From: Methanolobus profundi
GTDB taxonomy: Archaea > Halobacteriota > Methanosarcinia > Methanosarcinales > Methanosarcinaceae
Assembly (NCBI RefSeq): GCF_900114835.1
Contig: NZ_FOUJ01000003.1
Span: 186,001-250,000 of the forward strand
Reading direction: 5' to 3'
Length of the DNA: 64,000 nucleotides
Both the position numbers and the translations under genes were made by a program. The notes under the pieces are model-generated. The model searched no databases and was not told where the DNA came from. It saw only the letters and a list, made by a program, of their open reading frames with translations. How positions within the stretch are numbered: the first letter of the stretch is position 1; every line of letters starts with the position of its first letter. Below are positions 47,738 to 55,881 of the stretch, piece by piece.

Positions 47738-48514
47738 CTATTTGTGTTTCCTCGCCTCTGCAACCCTGTTGGCTATCCTTGCTGCGAATGAGCCGGCAAC
47801 AAATCCCGCATCGATGTTCACCACAGAGAGTACAGAACATGATTGCAACATGGAAAGCAATGCAGCCTCACCCTTTGCACCAGCTCCATAACCTGTGGAT
47901 ACAGGAAGTCCTATTACAGGAACATCAACAAGGCCCGAAACAACTGTCGGGAGAGTACCTTCCCTTCCTGCTGCCACAACAATGGAATCAGGTTTCTTTT
48001 CCTTAAGTATCTGCATTTCATTGATAAGCCTGTGGAATCCGGCAACACCTACATCATAGATCGCAATAGTATCACAGCCCATCTCATGAGCTACCATCCT
48101 TGCCTCTTCTGCAGCATCTATGTCAGCGGTTCCGGCAGTGATTATAGCAACAACTCCACCTGTTCTGGGTGCAGGAGTTCCATCATGGACCACAACACCT
48201 TTTGAATGAAGGTCCCACTCAAGCTCTTCTGAGGAGAAACTTTTCTGGATAATTTCCCTGTGAGCATCATTAAGTCTTGTTATAAGCACCCTTCTGCTTG
48301 CAGCAACCTGAGCCTTTGCTATTTTCACTACATCTGCAGGATCCTTGCCCTCTGCAAGGATAGCTTCCATTATCCCTGTGCGATGCTTGCGGAAAATGTC
48401 TATTTTAGCAATGTCTGTGACTGGTACATAACCCATTGAACGGATATCGGATTCTGCAGTTTCAATATCAAGTTCATTATTTTTGAGCTGATCCAATATA
48501 GTTTTAAGATCCAT
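47738..48514 (-). CDS. larB: LarB, nicotinate adenine dinucleotide carboxylase/hydrolase
   Basis: The 258-residue protein has an N-terminal helical part and a PurE-like C-terminal domain (VVAIITAGTADIDAAEEA near 123, GREGTLPTVVSGL near 184, STGYGAGAKGEAALLSML near 206). LarB carboxylates and hydrolyses NaAD, the first step of nickel-pincer cofactor synthesis. I use ATG 48514, which has GTGA 5 bases upstream; the GTG at 48523 is part of it. It forms a pair with larC. Confidence 0.92.
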   Translation of the reverse strand: MDLKTILDQLKNNELDIETAESDIRSMGYVPVTDIAKIDIFRKHRTGIMEAILAEGKDPADVVKIAKAQVAASRRVLITRLNDAHREIIQKSFSSEELEWDLHSKGVVVHDGTPAPRTGGVVAIITAGTADIDAAEEARMVAHEMGCDTIAIYDVGVAGFHRLINEMQILKEKKPDSIVVAAGREGTLPTVVSGLVDVPVIGLPVSTGYGAGAKGEAALLSMLQSCSVLSVVNIDAGFVAGSFAARIANRVAEARKHK

Positions 48515-48599
48515 TTGTTTCACTTCTGAGTTGGATTACTAATATAATTAACTGAACCTGGATATTCTGATATCCACATTCTTTCTTGCAAATGATCTT

Positions 48600-49253
48600 C
48601 TATTCCAATGCTTTTTCAGCGAATCTGACTCCCATCTCAAAGGCTTTAGCACGATCCTTCGAGAATTCCTCTTCTCGTTTCCTGGCTTTTTCTTCCAGGT
48701 CAAAAGCACTTGAAACGTATTTGGAGTAATCATCGAACTGATACGTATCGAATGAGCATAGTGATTCCGTATATCCGAAAAATCTCTGTAGCTGCATTTC
48801 CATGTTATTGAAAATAGAAGAATCATAACCCAGCATTTTCATCTGCTGTTCGTTAACATTCATTGTGTAGATAAAAGCAGTAGCTGTCTTTTTCTGACAA
48901 TTCACAGAGTAGTTCTCATCATATACAAGATACTGGAAAAACAATCTTTCCAGAAAAGACCTCATCTCTCCAGTCACATCACCAAAGTAAATAGGGGAAC
49001 CAAAAATAAGAACATCAGCTTCTTCTATCTTCTCAAGGACATTTTTCAGGTCATCCTTCATGGTACAAATGCCATCCTGGAACCCTACCCTCTTGCAAGC
49101 AAAACAGCTGATGCATCCTTTATAATCCAGATCATAAAGGTGGAAGAGTTCTGTTTCCGCACCCCTGGACTCTGCTCCTTTAAGCGCATGCTCAAGAAGA
49201 TCTGCAGTGTTCCAGTTCTTTCTTGGACTTCCGTTTATTGCTATAACTTTCAT
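48600..49253 (-). CDS. Iron-sulfur flavoprotein (Isf-like NAD(P)H-FMN reductase family)
   Basis: The 217-residue protein begins KVIAINGSPRKNWNTADLLEHAL, the FMN phosphate loop of the flavodoxin-like NADPH-dependent FMN reductase family, and has a compact Cys motif CISCFACKRVGFQDGIC near 47-63 that would hold a 4Fe-4S cluster as in methanogen iron-sulfur flavoproteins. GSPIYFGDVTGEMRSFLER near 86 is the second FMN contact. Isf proteins pass electrons from ferredoxin to oxygen, peroxide or other acceptors. GGTCAC precedes the ATG. It lies downstream of the aldo/keto reductase on the same strand but behind two hairpins, and no TetR-type operator lies directly before it. Confidence 0.88.
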   Translation of the reverse strand: MKVIAINGSPRKNWNTADLLEHALKGAESRGAETELFHLYDLDYKGCISCFACKRVGFQDGICTMKDDLKNVLEKIEEADVLIFGSPIYFGDVTGEMRSFLERLFFQYLVYDENYSVNCQKKTATAFIYTMNVNEQQMKMLGYDSSIFNNMEMQLQRFFGYTESLCSFDTYQFDDYSKYVSSAFDLEEKARKREEEFSKDRAKAFEMGVRFAEKALE

Positions 49254-49345
49254 GTGACCATCTCATTTCGATTTGTAATGGGATCCTTTCAGTTAACAGA
49301 GTTGTTAGCGATCCTTTTGTTTTTTAATTCACTTATTTAGGGAAT

Positions 49346-49397
49346 GGCAGAAGAAAGGCTTACTAGAAACCCTTCTGCCGAGTAAAGCATTTTACTC
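49346..49397 (-). terminator. Two hairpins after the aldo/keto reductase gene
   Basis: GAGTAAA/TTTACTC (49380-49397, 7 bp) and GGCAGAAG/CTTCTGCC (49346-49379, 8 bp, long loop) follow the stop of the reductase gene. They may end or attenuate its transcript before the flavoprotein gene. Confidence 0.45.
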
Positions 49398-49411
49398 ATT
49401 CTTGTTTAGAA

Positions 49412-50611
49412 TTATACCTGCTTGAACATCTCCCTTGCCATGGCAGCTCTTTGCTCAAGATCGGATCCTTCAAGTTCGTTGACTACAGAATCAAGGACAT
49501 TTGGGATGTCAATATGCTGTGGGCATTTCTCAAGACACTGTCCGCATTGGACACACAGGGATGCAAACTCTTCTCCACCTGTACCAACAGCACCACCCAC
49601 ACGTGCAGCATACATGAATCTTACTGTGTCTGGATCACCCTCCAGGTAAAGGTTGTTGTACATCTCAAAACAAAGTGGAATATTTACACCTGCCGGACAG
49701 GGCATGCAGTACTGACAACCGGTACATTCTACCTTCATCAATTCACGGTACTTATTTTCCACTCTCTTCACAAGCTGCATTTCTTCTTTTGTGAGTGAAT
49801 CCGGATGTGCTTCTCCTGCAATCCTGAGATTTTCTTCAACATGAGCTTCCTCGCTCATACCGGAAAGAACCACTGTGACTTCCGGATGGTTCCATACCCA
49901 GCGCAGAGCCCATTCTGCTGGTGTTCTCTTTATTGGTGCCTCGTCCCATATCTCTTCCACTGCCTGTGGTACAGTCTTTGTAAGACTTCCTCCGCGGAGA
50001 GGTTCCATAATGATCACTCCAAGGTCTTTTGAGGCTGCATATTCCAGACCGGCTTTACCTGCCTGGTTCTTTTCATCCAGATAGTTGTATTGTATCTGGC
50101 AGAAATCCCAGTCGTAAGCATCTACTATACGATTGAAATCCTCTGATGCTCCGTGAAAAGAAAAACCTGCATTGATTATGCGACCGTCAGCTTTTGCTTT
50201 GTCAAGGAAATCAGCTACACCTAATTTTTCAACAGTATCCCACAAATCACCAACAAGGGCGTGTATGAGGTAATAATCTATATGGTCGGTGTTCAGCTTT
50301 TCAAGTTGGGCGTTAAGATAATGATCCATATCCTCACGTTTCTCTATAAGCCATGATGGAAGTTTTGTTGCTATCTTTACTTTTTCACGGTATCCATCTG
50401 CAAGAGCACGACCAAGGAAAGGCTCGCTTGCTCCCATATGATATGGCCATGCAGTGTCAACATAGTTCACGCCCTGGTCGATCGCATCGCGTACCTGTCT
50501 GGTGGCCCTTTCTTCATCAATACTGCCATCCTCTTTTGAAGCAAGGCGCATACATCCGAATCCGAGTATAGAAAGCTCGTCTCCGTTCATTGGCATTTTT
50601 CTGTATAACAT
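49412..50611 (-). CDS. Aldo/keto reductase with C-terminal ferredoxin-type Fe-S motifs
   Basis: The 399-residue protein has an aldo/keto reductase barrel (LGFGCMRL, VNYVDTAWPYHMGASEPFLG with the catalytic Asp and Tyr near 52-57, KLPSWL, DYYLIHAL with the His near 115). A C-terminal extension has CTGCQYCMPCPAGVNIP near 297 and CVQCGQCLEKCPQHIDIP near 355, two 4Fe-4S sites. This type reduces carbonyl groups, possibly with ferredoxin rather than only NADPH; the substrate is unknown. CAGGAG lies 6 bases before the ATG. A TetR-type operator copy with a TATA-like box lies 42-80 bp upstream, so it probably belongs to the island's regulon. Confidence 0.92.
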   Translation of the reverse strand: MLYRKMPMNGDELSILGFGCMRLASKEDGSIDEERATRQVRDAIDQGVNYVDTAWPYHMGASEPFLGRALADGYREKVKIATKLPSWLIEKREDMDHYLNAQLEKLNTDHIDYYLIHALVGDLWDTVEKLGVADFLDKAKADGRIINAGFSFHGASEDFNRIVDAYDWDFCQIQYNYLDEKNQAGKAGLEYAASKDLGVIIMEPLRGGSLTKTVPQAVEEIWDEAPIKRTPAEWALRWVWNHPEVTVVLSGMSEEAHVEENLRIAGEAHPDSLTKEEMQLVKRVENKYRELMKVECTGCQYCMPCPAGVNIPLCFEMYNNLYLEGDPDTVRFMYAARVGGAVGTGGEEFASLCVQCGQCLEKCPQHIDIPNVLDSVVNELEGSDLEQRAAMAREMFKQV

Positions 50612-50652
50612 TTTAGTTCTCCTGAATATGAATTGTTTATCTATATTATGAT

Positions 50653-50666
50653 CGACCGATCACTCA
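50653..50666. promoter_or_regulatory. TetR-type operator copy before the aldo/keto reductase
   Basis: CGACCGATCACTCA differs from the island's copy TGACTGCTCACTCA at three positions. A TATA-like ATAAAAATTAAT (minus strand, about 50682-50692) lies about 27 bp upstream of its centre. Confidence 0.5.
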
Positions 50667-50681
50667 CTATGCAGTGAAAAA

Positions 50682-50855
50682 TTAATTTTTATTCGATAAG
50701 TTGAACACCTTTTCATTGATCTTACTCGCAATATCATGGATGCCACTGGAATGCGAAAAAGTACCTATACGAATTTTGTTTGTGTCTTCACCATTACTCG
50801 TAAATTCTTCTTTTGTCACAAAGATCATCCTCTCTGTCACTATATTATTGATCAT
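50682..50855 (-). pseudogene. Decayed flavodoxin N-terminal fragment
   Basis: A 57-codon frame ends at 50682 and contains IRIGTFSHSSGIHDIASKINEKV, close to the first strand, FMN phosphate loop and first helix of flavodoxins (for comparison, VVYFSHSGNTRKIAEKI). The remaining flavodoxin, about 110 residues, is missing, the usual NT after SSG is lost, and there is no ribosome site or signal sequence. It lies between the cyclophilin-like gene and the operator of the reductase gene, where bacterial relatives of this cluster often have a flavodoxin. I read it as a remnant left after acquisition. It could be chance, since the match is short. Confidence 0.4.
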
Positions 50856-50893
50856 TGATCATGGTCATTTTCAGACCACGATGTTCTCTATAT

Positions 50894-51409
50894 CTACACT
50901 TTTTCTATGAGTATCGTGCCTGACATATTTTTGATATGCTCACCACCTGATACGACATTACCTAACTCGTACAGACCACCTGCAGAGCCAAAACTAGCAT
51001 AGAACATCACAACATCTCCCCATGGTGCATAATATGCAAGCGTTCCGGCTTTTGCATTTGCCATAGGTGTGTTAGTTGTATCGAGCTTTTTTGGTGGATA
51101 GAATATCTTTTCATTATTGCTGAAATCTTCAACATCGATCGTTAAGGGTAATTGTTCATAGAGATCTTTTGCAGCTTTCCCATCATTAAGCTCAAAGATC
51201 GTTGTTTTTCCATTTGATTGCACACTTATCTGCATTTTTGTTTCCTCCTCTTCATGGATGATCTCATCCTGTTCTGACCGAACGCTGATGTTTCCTTGTT
51301 CCATATTATTTTGTTCAGCACATCCGATCGCTAAAAATACCAGTAAAAATACTCCCAAACAAATTAGCATCCTTTTTGTACTATCATTATGTTCCGGAGT
51401 AATTTCCAT
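50894..51409 (-). CDS. Cyclophilin-like fold lipoprotein
   Basis: The 171-residue protein has a signal sequence ending in lipobox AIGC (Cys about residue 29), then a domain of about 115 residues: QISVQSNGKTTIFELNDGKA near 59, LPLTIDVEDF near 90, YAPWGDVVMFYASFG near 128 and a C-terminal sheet. This is the bacterial-type cyclophilin-like fold (Cyclophil_like2), which has no proven activity. It would sit outside the membrane. GAGGGATC lies 8 bases before the ATG. It starts 10 bp after the DUF3737 gene stop and shares that promoter. Confidence 0.85.
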   Translation of the reverse strand: MEITPEHNDSTKRMLICLGVFLLVFLAIGCAEQNNMEQGNISVRSEQDEIIHEEEETKMQISVQSNGKTTIFELNDGKAAKDLYEQLPLTIDVEDFSNNEKIFYPPKKLDTTNTPMANAKAGTLAYYAPWGDVVMFYASFGSAGGLYELGNVVSGGEHIKNMSGTILIEKV

Positions 51410-51419
51410 TGGTGATCCC

Positions 51420-52370
51420 TCAATTCGTTATATGTTCTGAACAGGCGCATCTGCATTGTTTGATATATGTTTCATCACAGTTATCTGAATTTTGGATTTC
51501 TTCTTTATTCAGTTCGTCCCTGACCTCGATCACACATGTATCATCTGCCAGCTGATTATCATCCAGTATTATTTCTCCAATGGAATCAGCACTGATGCAT
51601 CCGCTGCGTGGATTCTTTACACTTGTGATCGAACCTGTGATCGTAGCATGAACATCACTGTATTCAAATGAAAGATCACAATCGATCATCTCGCAATCTT
51701 CAAGGACCAGACCTTTTGCATAACAAAGTGGCTGGGTTCCGATTATTGTACAACGGACAAGTTTGAGATCTTCAGAGTACCAGCCAAGATATTCGCCTTT
51801 TACGATACTGTCTGAAACGGTGACATTTTTGCTATGCCAGAAAGCATCTTTTGTATCCAGCCGGGAATTTCTGATCTCGACATTTTCCACATACTGAAAT
51901 GAGTATTTACCCTTCAACACGAAGTTATCAAGAAGGATATCTGTGCTGTAGAAGAATGGGTATTCAGACTCAAGCTCTGAATTCTTCATGGTTAGCCTGT
52001 GTGATAACCATCCAAACTCGGGTGATACAATGTTAGAGTTTTCAATAATGATATCCCCACATTCCCGTACAGCTTTGATGCCTCCCATATGACTATCTTT
52101 TATTGTTATCTGTTCGCTGTACCATAATGCAGCACGGCATGTATCTGTCATTCGAATATTTTCGATTTGAGCGTTACTTACATGCCAGAAAGGATAACGG
52201 AGTCTGAAGTCACAATCTGAAACGTGTATGTCTGAACTTTCCTTCAAAGCAGACTCCCCATCTGCAGGACCATCAAAGGTACATTGAGAGATCGTGGCGT
52301 TCTGTATGGCATACAGAGCACGCTCTTCATCCAATATCAAGTCCTTAAATTCATTGTTTTTTTGACTCAT
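51420..52370 (-). CDS. DUF3737 family protein (beta-helix of short repeats)
   Basis: The 316-residue protein is built of about 20-residue repeats with an I-x-x-x/S-x-I pattern (such as IQNATISQCTFDG, VTVSDSIVKGEYLGWYS, LVLEDCEMIDCDL), giving a right-handed beta helix like pentapeptide-type and carbohydrate-binding folds. I recognise it as DUF3737, common in gut and anaerobic bacteria beside cupin, reductase and CMD genes, with no known function. ATG 52370 is chosen because AGGTAA lies 5 bases before; the frame is open to 52418. Two TetR-type operators lie upstream. The protein is cytoplasmic. Confidence 0.85.
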   Translation of the reverse strand: MSQKNNEFKDLILDEERALYAIQNATISQCTFDGPADGESALKESSDIHVSDCDFRLRYPFWHVSNAQIENIRMTDTCRAALWYSEQITIKDSHMGGIKAVRECGDIIIENSNIVSPEFGWLSHRLTMKNSELESEYPFFYSTDILLDNFVLKGKYSFQYVENVEIRNSRLDTKDAFWHSKNVTVSDSIVKGEYLGWYSEDLKLVRCTIIGTQPLCYAKGLVLEDCEMIDCDLSFEYSDVHATITGSITSVKNPRSGCISADSIGEIILDDNQLADDTCVIEVRDELNKEEIQNSDNCDETYIKQCRCACSEHITN

Positions 52371-52428
52371 ATGTTTACCTTTTTTCCTGCCATTGATCAG
52401 AGTTATTTTTAACATCAAAGTATGTGAC

Positions 52429-52442
52429 TGACTGAACAGTCA
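52429..52442. promoter_or_regulatory. TetR-type operator copy (downstream member of a pair)
   Basis: TGACTGAACAGTCA is a perfect palindrome 59 bp before the DUF3737 start. A TATA-like GGATATATAC on the minus strand at 52461-52472 puts a possible start inside it. Confidence 0.65.
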
Positions 52443-52480
52443 ATTGAGGATAGTGGCACATTGTATATATCCATTGTGAT

Positions 52481-52494
52481 TGACTGCTCACTCA
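52481..52494. promoter_or_regulatory. TetR-type operator copy (upstream member of a pair)
   Basis: TGACTGCTCACTCA is identical to the copy at 61379-61392. Its centre is 52 bp from the partner copy. A second TATA-like CATAAATTA lies about 20 bp upstream on the minus strand. Confidence 0.65.
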
Positions 52495-52519
52495 TCATAA
52501 TTTATGAAAATAAAGAGTA

Positions 52520-52954
52520 CTATAGTCTATTGTACTCCTCATCACTAACAGTCTCTAACCATTCATTCTGGGTGTTTTCTCCAGGTATTTCAAAAGCAAT
52601 ATGAGAGAACCAGCTGTCAGCCTTTGCACCGTGCCAATGCTTCACTCCTGCAGGGATATATATCACAGAACCTTCCTGCAAACTAACTGCTTCTTTTCCT
52701 TCTTCCTGGTACCAGCCTTCTCCTGCAGTGCAAATAAGCATCTGTCCGCCACCACTCTCAGCATGATGTATATGCCAGTTGTTACGACATCCTGGCTCGA
52801 AGGTTACATTTGCTAAGAACACAGGAGTTTCTCCGGGTTTTGTCAACGGGTTCAGGAAAGAATCCCCTATAAAATATTGTGCAAACATCTCATTAGGCAC
52901 ACCAGTTCCAAACATATTTGCCTTTTCAAATTCTTCTTTGTCCATGTATTTCAT
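52520..52954 (-). CDS. Cupin domain protein
   Basis: The 144-residue protein is a single cupin barrel with NNWHIHHAESGGGQMLIC near 57-74 and IPAGVKHWHGAKADSWFSH near 101-119, which supply metal-binding His and Glu. The order and ends (NEWLETVSDEEYNRL) match the cupin part of the fused lipoprotein downstream-neighbour 53565-55091, so the two are paralogues. Bacterial homologues sit with CMD and aldo/keto reductase genes; the reaction is unknown. GAGG lies 9 bases before the ATG. There is no operator directly upstream, so it may be read from the next promoter to the right. Confidence 0.9.
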   Translation of the reverse strand: MKYMDKEEFEKANMFGTGVPNEMFAQYFIGDSFLNPLTKPGETPVFLANVTFEPGCRNNWHIHHAESGGGQMLICTAGEGWYQEEGKEAVSLQEGSVIYIPAGVKHWHGAKADSWFSHIAFEIPGENTQNEWLETVSDEEYNRL

Positions 52955-53051
52955 TTCTTTATCCTCACTTTGTTTTAATTATAGTAATATGTCTAATTAA
53001 TTCTATCAAACAGGATCATCCACGACCATCTGCAGTCTAAAAGTTATCTTG

Positions 53052-53429
53052 TCAGGCTAGTTCTATCAAAATATCAAAGCTACCTTTCAGTGAGGCCATC
53101 GTGGATGGGTCACAGTCAATAACACCAAGATTTACAAATTCACCATAACAATTTTCTTCGTTGTCGAACAGAATGGTAAAATAATCTCCCTGAGTGGTGA
53201 AGTCAATATCACCGTTTTTCCATCCTGGGACCAGGTCTTCATCACCGAATGACAATGGTTCGTCCATTACACCACAAACATCAAACTCATATCTGCTGGC
53301 CTGGACTGTATAAGGTAGTCTGCTGATGAGTTCCCTGGAAGGTTCACTATCATTTAGTATTCCAGGAATTACCTTGCTTCCAAAATGCATTTTGATCTTT
53401 GTTCCATTCTTAATTTTACGAGTTGCCAT
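53052..53429 (-). CDS. Cyclophilin-like fold protein, cytoplasmic
   Basis: The 125-residue protein has the same fold signature as the lipoprotein at 50894-51409 in a different branch: KIKMHFGSKVIPGILNDSE at the start, LISRLPYTVQASRYEFDVCG near 36, and FTILFDNEENCYGEFVNLG near 82. It has no signal peptide. GAGG lies 8 bases before the ATG. It lies between the cupin-hydrolase lipoprotein and the single cupin, all on the minus strand. Function is unknown. Confidence 0.8.
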   Translation of the reverse strand: MATRKIKNGTKIKMHFGSKVIPGILNDSEPSRELISRLPYTVQASRYEFDVCGVMDEPLSFGDEDLVPGWKNGDIDFTTQGDYFTILFDNEENCYGEFVNLGVIDCDPSTMASLKGSFDILIELA

Positions 53430-53564
53430 ATCCGAATCCTCATTTCATTACGTTTTTTGTAGTGGACGATACTTATTGTTGAAAAATTACGTTTTTATCT
53501 CGATCGAGAGAACTAAAAATAAAAATGGAAAATAGAAAAATAAGCATCTATTTTCCCGTTGTAC

Positions 53565-55091
53565 TTATTCGTTCAGGTTCTCTTTGAAGAATGATTCCAG
53601 TTTGTCAAATGGAATATAGTCATTATCTCCGCCATCGTACAGATCGATGTGTCTTGCACCAGGGACAATTACCAGCTCTTTAGGTTCAGCTGCTCTTTCG
53701 TATGCTTCTTCAGTATAATACCTGGAGTGAGCATTCTCTCCCATGATGAACAGAATTGGTCTTGGGGAAATTGTCTCAATGTAGTTCATCAGTGGGAAAT
53801 TCATGAATGACATACCGCTTGTTGCAGTAAATGATGCTCCTGCATTTGGATGGAATCCTCTTTCCATAGCATAGTATTCAAAGAATTCACTTGTAATTGG
53901 ATCCATTCCTTCTGGAATTTCTGTTGCTGGTTCACGAGGGAATCCCTCAGGCACCAATGGACTTCCATTCTCGAAGTCTACCCATCTCTGCTCAGCCATC
54001 TGGGCTAAAGCTGCAGCACGCTGCTCATCGGTCAATGAATATCCGAATCCATCTCTGAACATGCTGCTTATATCATACATACTTGCAGTAGCAACTGCTT
54101 TTATACGTGGATCGACCTGGGCTGCAGTAATTGCAAATCCTCCACTACCACAAATTCCAATTACTCCGATCTTCTCCCTGTCTACAAAGTCCCTTGTGCC
54201 GATGAAATCGACTGCTGCACTGAAATCTTCAACAAACATATCAGGGGATGAGATATGTCTTGGCTCTCCACCACTGTCTCCATTATAGGATTCATCGAAT
54301 GCTAAAGCAACAAAACCTCTTTGTGCCAGTTCCTGAGCATAGAGTCCTGCTCCCTGTTCCTTTACTCCACCGTAAGGTGTTCCAATAATAATTGCAGGGT
54401 ATTTTTGGGACCTGTTTATGTTTTCAGGCACGTATAAGTGTCCTGAAACCTCGACTCCGAATTTATTCTTGAATCTGACTTCTTCTAAAATTACGTTCTC
54501 ACTTAGTTCGAATGTAAGATCTCCAAGATCAAATCTTCCCTGTTCGTTATTTTCTACCATGTTATCTTCCTCTGAATTTTGTTCTGTATTAATGACTAAA
54601 TTAGTGTATTGTTCATCTGTAACATCTCCAAACCATTCTGCAGCACCTGAATCTGGATTGGTGGTTACTCCGACATGCTCAAATGTACTATCTGCTGTTG
54701 CACCATGCCAGTGTACGACATCTGGTGCAATTTCCACAACATCACCGGCTTTCAGTGATCTTGCTGGCTCACCTTCTTCCTGATAATAACCTTCTCCACT
54801 GGTTACGAACAGAAGCTGTCCTCCCGGGTGGGAATGCCAGTCGGTCCTTGCTCCTTTTGAAAATATTACGTTATATGATGGGGAGTTGTAAGTATCGTCA
54901 GTCACAAGCATTTCGACCCATACGTCTCCTGTAAAACTGTCTTCAAGTGGACTTCCGGCAACATTATTTCCTCTTGGAAATATTGTGTCATCTTCGAGTT
55001 CACCATCAGGCTCACTAATGCATCCTGCTGCAAAAATGAAGATCAAAGAAAAACACAGCATCAGTAACCTGGTTTTATTATTGTTTGACAT
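53565..55091 (-). CDS. Lipoprotein fusing a cupin to an alpha/beta hydrolase
   Basis: The 508-residue protein has a signal sequence with lipobox AAGC (Cys about 23), a cupin domain at about 55-170 (TDWHSHPGGQLLFVTSGEGYYQEE, VVHWHGATADSTFEH), a linker, and an alpha/beta hydrolase at about 190-505. In the hydrolase, GICGSGGFAITAAQ near 315 holds the nucleophile Ser, and HIDLYDGG near 483 the catalytic His; relatives are dienelactone-hydrolase-like esterases. The two parts are separate genes in most bacterial versions of this cluster. Lipid anchoring would place the enzyme outside the membrane. GAGAGAG precedes the ATG, and two operators lie upstream. Confidence 0.9.
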   Translation of the reverse strand: MSNNNKTRLLMLCFSLIFIFAAGCISEPDGELEDDTIFPRGNNVAGSPLEDSFTGDVWVEMLVTDDTYNSPSYNVIFSKGARTDWHSHPGGQLLFVTSGEGYYQEEGEPARSLKAGDVVEIAPDVVHWHGATADSTFEHVGVTTNPDSGAAEWFGDVTDEQYTNLVINTEQNSEEDNMVENNEQGRFDLGDLTFELSENVILEEVRFKNKFGVEVSGHLYVPENINRSQKYPAIIIGTPYGGVKEQGAGLYAQELAQRGFVALAFDESYNGDSGGEPRHISSPDMFVEDFSAAVDFIGTRDFVDREKIGVIGICGSGGFAITAAQVDPRIKAVATASMYDISSMFRDGFGYSLTDEQRAAALAQMAEQRWVDFENGSPLVPEGFPREPATEIPEGMDPITSEFFEYYAMERGFHPNAGASFTATSGMSFMNFPLMNYIETISPRPILFIMGENAHSRYYTEEAYERAAEPKELVIVPGARHIDLYDGGDNDYIPFDKLESFFKENLNE

Positions 55092-55169
55092 TTTTATCTC
55101 TCTCGTTCAATTTGTATTGTTAAGTTCCCTTTTCTGAAAGGCATTATATGCCCGGCACATCATCATGAT

Positions 55170-55183
55170 CGAGTAATCAGTCA
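55170..55183. promoter_or_regulatory. TetR-type operator copy (downstream member of a pair)
   Basis: CGAGTAATCAGTCA keeps the right half-site ATCAGTCA; the left half is changed. Its centre is 55 bp from the copy at 55225-55238. Confidence 0.5.
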
Positions 55184-55224
55184 CTAGTTTTCGTAAACTG
55201 CAGGCTGATCAGCATAGTTATGAG

Positions 55225-55238
55225 TGACTAATCAGTCA
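55225..55238. promoter_or_regulatory. TetR-type operator copy before the cupin-hydrolase lipoprotein
   Basis: TGACTAATCAGTCA lies in a longer run TGAGTGACTAATCAGTCA. A TATA-like box (minus strand, 55244-55256) lies about 19 bp upstream of its centre. Confidence 0.7.
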
Positions 55239-55275
55239 TTGCCATATATTATATACTACTATATAAAGCTAAGCA

Positions 55276-55851
55276 TTACAATGTTCTTATCACCCTTGCA
55301 GGCACACCAGCCACGACAGTGTTAGGTGGAACATCCTGAGTAACAACAGCCGCGGCTGCTACTACAGAGTTCTCTCCAACAGTTACTCCGGGTAAAATAG
55401 TTGCTGCAGCACCGACCCATACATTCTTTTTGATCCATATAGGAGTAGATACCAATTCCTTTCTATGGGCTGGATCCAATGGATGATTGGATGTGAGAAG
55501 ATTAGCTTTTGGCCCTATCTTGGTGTCATCATCGATAGTTATACCTCCTCTGTCCATGAAGGTGCATGCGTGGTTGATAAACACATTTTTGCCGAGCTTG
55601 ATATTCCGTCCGAAGTCTGTGTAGAATGGAGGAGTTACCCTGGTGGATTCGTCAACCTCTGAACCTGTCAACTCACTTATCAGACTTCTAGCTTCATCCT
55701 CATCATGATATGAAGTGTTCAATCTGGTAATCAGTTCCGCAGTACGAAGCATCACTTCCTTTAATTTCGGAAATTCAGGGTCATCTATAGAAACTGCTTC
55801 ACCTGATCTGTCACGTTCAAAAATATCTCTATGCAACACTTTTTTGCTCAT
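55276..55851 (-). CDS. Sugar O-acetyltransferase (left-handed beta helix)
   Basis: The 191-residue protein has an N-terminal helical part and hexapeptide repeats (NIKLGKNVFINHACTFMDRGGITIDDDTKIGPKA) ending in the loop VWVGAAATILPGVTVGENSVVAAAAVV, like maltose/galactoside acetyltransferases (LacA/Maa). The family's His is seen in NHPLDPAHR near 130. It would acetylate a sugar or small alcohol with acetyl-CoA. ATG 55851 is preferred over TTG 55872, with GAGAGAT about 9 bases before. It starts 30 bp after the CMD gene and shares its promoter. Confidence 0.88.
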   Translation of the reverse strand: MSKKVLHRDIFERDRSGEAVSIDDPEFPKLKEVMLRTAELITRLNTSYHDEDEARSLISELTGSEVDESTRVTPPFYTDFGRNIKLGKNVFINHACTFMDRGGITIDDDTKIGPKANLLTSNHPLDPAHRKELVSTPIWIKKNVWVGAAATILPGVTVGENSVVAAAAVVTQDVPPNTVVAGVPARVIRTL

Positions 55852-55881
55852 TGGAATTATCTCTCTGATCAATCACAAAAT

